NCBI GenBank assembly: GCA_019639215.1
Contig: JAHBSH010000006.1
Span: 1-56,153, forward strand
From: Acidobacteriota bacterium
GTDB lineage: Bacteria; Acidobacteriota; Blastocatellia; Pyrinomonadales; Pyrinomonadaceae
DNA: 56,153 bases
Direction of reading: 5' to 3'
Each line of letters begins with the position of its first letter. Positions within the stretch are counted from its first letter, which is position 1. Positions 53,621 to 56,153 of the stretch are shown piece after piece. Position numbers and translations under genes: made by a program. Below the pieces are notes generated by a model, which did not search any database, was not told where the DNA came from, and saw only the letters and a list, made by a program, of their open reading frames with translations.

Positions 53621-53845
53621 ATGAGCGTGAACAGCATAGAACAGGAAGCATTGAGCCTTGATCTAAAGAGCCGAGCGCGACTTGCGTCAATACTCTTACG
53701 AAGCCTTGACGACCTGTCAGAAGAGGAATGTGAGAAACTTTGGGCAGAAGAAGCCTCGTCACGTCTCCGCGAAATGGATAGCGGACAGGTTGCCGGCATT
53801 CCGTTTGATAAGGCTGTCAGCGAAGCCCGAGAGCTTATCGGATGA
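53621..53845 (+). CDS. Addiction-module antitoxin (TIGR02574-like)
   Basis: A 74-residue acidic protein: SIEQEALSLDLKSRARLASI, then LLRSLDDLSEEECEKLWAEE, with the RLREMDSGQVAGIPFDKAVS block near the end. This is the pattern of small 'addiction module' antitoxins paired with RelE/ParE toxins. It overlaps the toxin start by four bases (ATGA). I use ATG 53621, 6 nt after AAAGGTG; GTG 53612 is an alternative. The pair sits between DUF58 and SpoIIM genes. Confidence 0.85.
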   Translation: MSVNSIEQEALSLDLKSRARLASILLRSLDDLSEEECEKLWAEEASSRLREMDSGQVAGIPFDKAVSEARELIG

Positions 53846-54138
53846 CCAAAGATGTTTCTTTACACCCACTTGCTCAGCGTGAGTTGAACGATTCAATTCG
53901 GTTCTACAATTCTGTGAGCAAAAACCTTGCCGCCGATCTCCTTGCTCAATTTGAGTCTGCCTCAGCGTTTATCAGAGACAACCCACTCTCAACAACCGTA
54001 GTTTTAGACGACATTCGTAAAAAACGGCTGAGAAGATTTCCTTTCAATATTATTTTCGCGATAAGAGAGGGCTCTATCAGAATACTTGCTCTTGCACATC
54101 ATAGCCGCAAACTGTTCTACTGGGCCGGGCGAAGCTGA
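53842..54138 (+). CDS. RelE/ParE-family toxin
   Basis: A 98-residue protein: HPLAQRELNDSIRFYNSVSK, LLAQFESASAFIRDNP, then RKKRLRRFPFNIIFAIREGS and LALAHHSRKLFYW. The F-P-Y/F-x-I-x-(F/Y)-x-x-x-x-x-x-I strand followed by HHSRKLFYW matches ParE/RelE toxins. ParE poisons gyrase and RelE cleaves mRNA at the ribosome; the sequence does not decide between them, though the tail looks ParE-like. Translationally coupled to the antitoxin through ATGA. Confidence 0.88.
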   Translation: MTKDVSLHPLAQRELNDSIRFYNSVSKNLAADLLAQFESASAFIRDNPLSTTVVLDDIRKKRLRRFPFNIIFAIREGSIRILALAHHSRKLFYWAGRS

Positions 54139-54203
54139 TACTGAATTAGTCCTTTTGGCGGAAAGCTGATAAACAACCGTAGAGAACCGATCTTCTCCAT
54201 TCA

Positions 54204-55184
54204 TCAGTTCGATCTCTGCCCCTGGTTGTCATTCATAGACGAACGTCCGGCAAAGAACAGATATGAGAACATCGCAAGGCCTGTCAGGATACCCGTTGCA
54301 TATTTAATGTAAACCGGCAGTGATGATGGTGAGATAAAGCCCTCGATCACACCGGCGACCACAAGGAACACTGCACAGCCGATGACGATCTTGGCTGCCT
54401 GAACGCCACTGCGCTTTAATGCCTGAGAACGCGTGAGGTCGCCCGGGTCAATTATCGAATATCCAATCGCCATTCCGGCACCGCCTGCGATAAAAATACA
54501 TGCAAGTTCGACAACGCCGTGGGCAACCATGAAGTTCACCAGTTCTGTGCCGAATGCGGGGTTTACTCGATAGCAAACGCCGAGAATTCCGCCGATCATA
54601 ACACCGTTGATGCCTATTATATAGATAGAGCCAATACAAAAGAACGCACCAAGGGCAAACGCAAAAAATGCGACCCTGATATTATTGGTCAAGATCGCAC
54701 TCGAACCTATCTGATTGCCCTGATTGAGCGAGAGCCACCACTTACCGTCTGTTTCCGCACTTGTTTGGACATCTGCAAGCCCAAGCATGTTAGAAAATGC
54801 CTGATCGGAATACGCCAGAGAGAACGATGCAACAGCGCATGCCATAAAGACCAGAAAGGAGATCGTGGTAAACCTTGACGTAGCTCTTACGGCCTGCGGC
54901 AGTTCGGTAGAGAAGAAGCTCTTGATGATCGAGGCACCGTCGCCTTCGGCACGATATATCTTTCCGTGGGCGCGGACGACCAGGCTGTTGAGGTATTTTA
55001 TGAGCTTTGGGTCGCGCGTTTCGGCTCGGGCAATTGCCAGGTCGGCCGCCGCACGGCGGTAAAGCTGGCCGAGTTCCCTTACTTCCAGACGCGACAGGCC
55101 TCTGAGGCTGCCGCCGCGGATCATTCCCAGCAGGTCTTCCAGCCTTTGCCAATTATCCTTATTGTCGTTTATGAAGCGATTCAC
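54204..55184 (-). CDS. SpoIIM family (stage II sporulation protein M-like) membrane protein
   Basis: A 326-residue protein. The soluble N-terminus (LSRLEVRELGQLYRRAAADL, then AIARAETRDPKLIKYLNSLV) is a helical cap, followed by five or six membrane helices (about residues 100-125, 170-195, 200-220, 225-250, 255-285 and 295-315). The loops contain GVELACIFIAGGAGMAIGYS and NNIRVAFFAFALGAFFCIGS, which match the SpoIIM family. In non-spore-formers its role is unknown; it often lies with DUF58, MoxR and RDD genes. Here DUF58 is about 1 kb away, across a TA pair, and the two genes converge. Confidence 0.88.
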   Translation of the reverse strand: MNRFINDNKDNWQRLEDLLGMIRGGSLRGLSRLEVRELGQLYRRAAADLAIARAETRDPKLIKYLNSLVVRAHGKIYRAEGDGASIIKSFFSTELPQAVRATSRFTTISFLVFMACAVASFSLAYSDQAFSNMLGLADVQTSAETDGKWWLSLNQGNQIGSSAILTNNIRVAFFAFALGAFFCIGSIYIIGINGVMIGGILGVCYRVNPAFGTELVNFMVAHGVVELACIFIAGGAGMAIGYSIIDPGDLTRSQALKRSGVQAAKIVIGCAVFLVVAGVIEGFISPSSLPVYIKYATGILTGLAMFSYLFFAGRSSMNDNQGQRSN

Positions 55185-55241
55185 AATGAAACCGGATTCC
55201 GGGTTGGTATTTCTTAAAAGCCCGCTTTAAAATCTATTTGG

Positions 55242-56153
55242 GTGTCCGACGAAGTACGACAATATCACGAAGAGGCCGCAATAGGAAAAACCTATGACCT
55301 CCGCCTTGCAAAACGCCTGCTGCGGTATCTGAAACCGTATTGGCGGCTCGCCGCTGTCGCTCTGGCCCTGACCGTCCTGACCAACACGCTCATAAGCACA
55401 CAGCCTTATTTCACAAAGATGGCCGTGGATGATTTTATCACGCCGCGCAAAGTTGATGGTATATGGCTTTTCGCTTTGGCGTTCTTTGGCGTGTTTCTTT
55501 TCCGGTTCATTTTCTCCTACGTGCAGGAGATATTGCTGAACAAGGTCGGCCAACGCGTCATGTACGACCTGCGGAGCGAGATATTCGCAAAGCTCCAGCG
55601 TCAGGAGGTCGGCTATTATGACAAAAATCCGGTGGGGCGAATAATAACGCGTCTAACGTCAGACGTTGACGCCCTGAACGAACTTTTCACGTCCGGTGTC
55701 ATAGATGTTCTGGGCGATCTGGTGATAATCGTCGCGATCATTACGTGGATGTTCGTCCTGGATTGGAAACTGGCAATTGTCTCCTTGATAACCGTACCGC
55801 TGCTTTTCGCCGCGACCAATTGGTTCAGAAAGCGTGCCCGCGTCGGTTTTGACAAGGTGCGGACACGCAATGCCCGGCTGAATGCATTTTTGCAGGAATA
55901 TATTTCCGGCGCCCAAACCGTTCAGCTGATGAATGCCGAATCAAAAGCACAGAAAAGGTTTGCAGAGATAAACGATGATTACCGCTCGGCAAATATAGAA
56001 ACTATCTATTATTACTCGGTGTTTTACCCGCTTGTGGATTTTATCGGAGCTGTCGGGATCGCAGTCGTGATCTTTGCGTTCGGTTATGAGCACCTTGCAG
56101 GTCTTTCCGCAGCCGGAACGGCGGTCTCGGTCGGCATTCTTGCGGCATTCATC
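55242..56153 (+). CDS. ABC exporter, membrane-spanning N-terminal part (3' end outside window)
   Basis: The frame is open from GTG 55242 to the right edge (304 codons). After a short cytoplasmic start (LAKRLLRYLKPYWRLAAVAL) come type-IV ABC exporter helices at about residues 30-52, 68-90, 145-175 and 270-300. The TM domain includes RVMYDLRSEIFAKLQRQEVG, the YYDKNPVGRIITRLTSDVDA loop that couples to the ATPase, and RVGFDKVRTRNARLNAFLQE. This is the MsbA/MdlB-type half-transporter. The nucleotide-binding domain, not in view, should follow, so the substrate is unknown. GTG start was chosen because upstream codons lack coding pattern; the gene is divergent from SpoIIM. Confidence 0.9.
   Translation, partial: MSDEVRQYHEEAAIGKTYDLRLAKRLLRYLKPYWRLAAVALALTVLTNTLISTQPYFTKMAVDDFITPRKVDGIWLFALAFFGVFLFRFIFSYVQEILLNKVGQRVMYDLRSEIFAKLQRQEVGYYDKNPVGRIITRLTSDVDALNELFTSGVIDVLGDLVIIVAIITWMFVLDWKLAIVSLITVPLLFAATNWFRKRARVGFDKVRTRNARLNAFLQEYISGAQTVQLMNAESKAQKRFAEINDDYRSANIETIYYYSVFYPLVDFIGAVGIAVVIFAFGYEHLAGLSAAGTAVSVGILAAFI

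Overview
The window looks like a chromosomal segment of an Acidobacteriota bacterium, probably of class Blastocatellia. This is inferred from gene content: a one-polypeptide multifunctional 2-oxoglutarate enzyme of Kgd type, a very large Oar-like TonB-dependent receptor with a carboxypeptidase-regulatory N-terminus, zinc-ribbon/TM proteins starting [11 protein letters not shown]4388 and SpoIIM-family proteins, and Sec or lipoprotein signals typical of a diderm. No rRNA, tRNA, IS element, prophage or CRISPR array was seen. Two genes run off the edges: a TPR protein at the left and an ABC exporter at the right.

Layout. 1-2826: TPR proteins and a small RraB-family protein. 2939-7290: an FMN glutamate-synthase-like protein, then a run of small + strand genes (DMT/DUF486, DoxX-like, DUF4256, DUF1801, NADPH:FMN reductase). 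7360-10854: katG with an elaborate control region, and a UDP-glucuronate-4-epimerase-like SDR. 11039-15027: S41 protease, RDD membrane protein, and a ribH-nusB-secreted protein operon. 15113-20119: kgd and a CapA-like lipoprotein. 20127-29243 (minus): secreted protein, smc, a DUF4388 protein and the TonB-dependent receptor. 29393-33657 (minus): a heat-shock cluster dnaK - RHH antitoxin - MazF/PemK toxin - dnaJ - hspR. 33891-36625 (minus): tyrS, metallophosphoesterase, pgsA. 36748-40156: small secreted or lipoproteins, an isolated SRA/PUA-like protein and a TonB-C protein. 40322-43985: NUDIX, a PRTase, and a ybaB-recR-acyltransferase operon. 44228-50343: zinc-ribbon TM protein, zinc-ribbon subtilase, patatin, secreted adhesin-like protein, RRM protein. 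50371-56153: VanW-glycosyltransferase fusion, DUF58, a ParDE/RelE-like TA pair, SpoIIM, ABC exporter.

How the parts fit. Much of the window is core housekeeping: TCA entry, riboflavin and antitermination, chromosome segregation, phospholipid synthesis, tRNA charging, DNA repair. The most striking parts are regulatory or architectural. First, a toxin-antitoxin pair sits inside the dnaK/dnaJ/hspR operon, whose promoter carries a HAIR-like HspR site over the -35. Second, the katG promoter has a PerR-type 7-1-7 box over its -10 and a perfect 22-bp palindrome in its leader. Third, the SMC ATPase head carries an acidic insertion of about 85 residues. Fourth, a VanW domain is fused to a glycosyltransferase. 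All family assignments are from motif recognition by eye; no database search was run.
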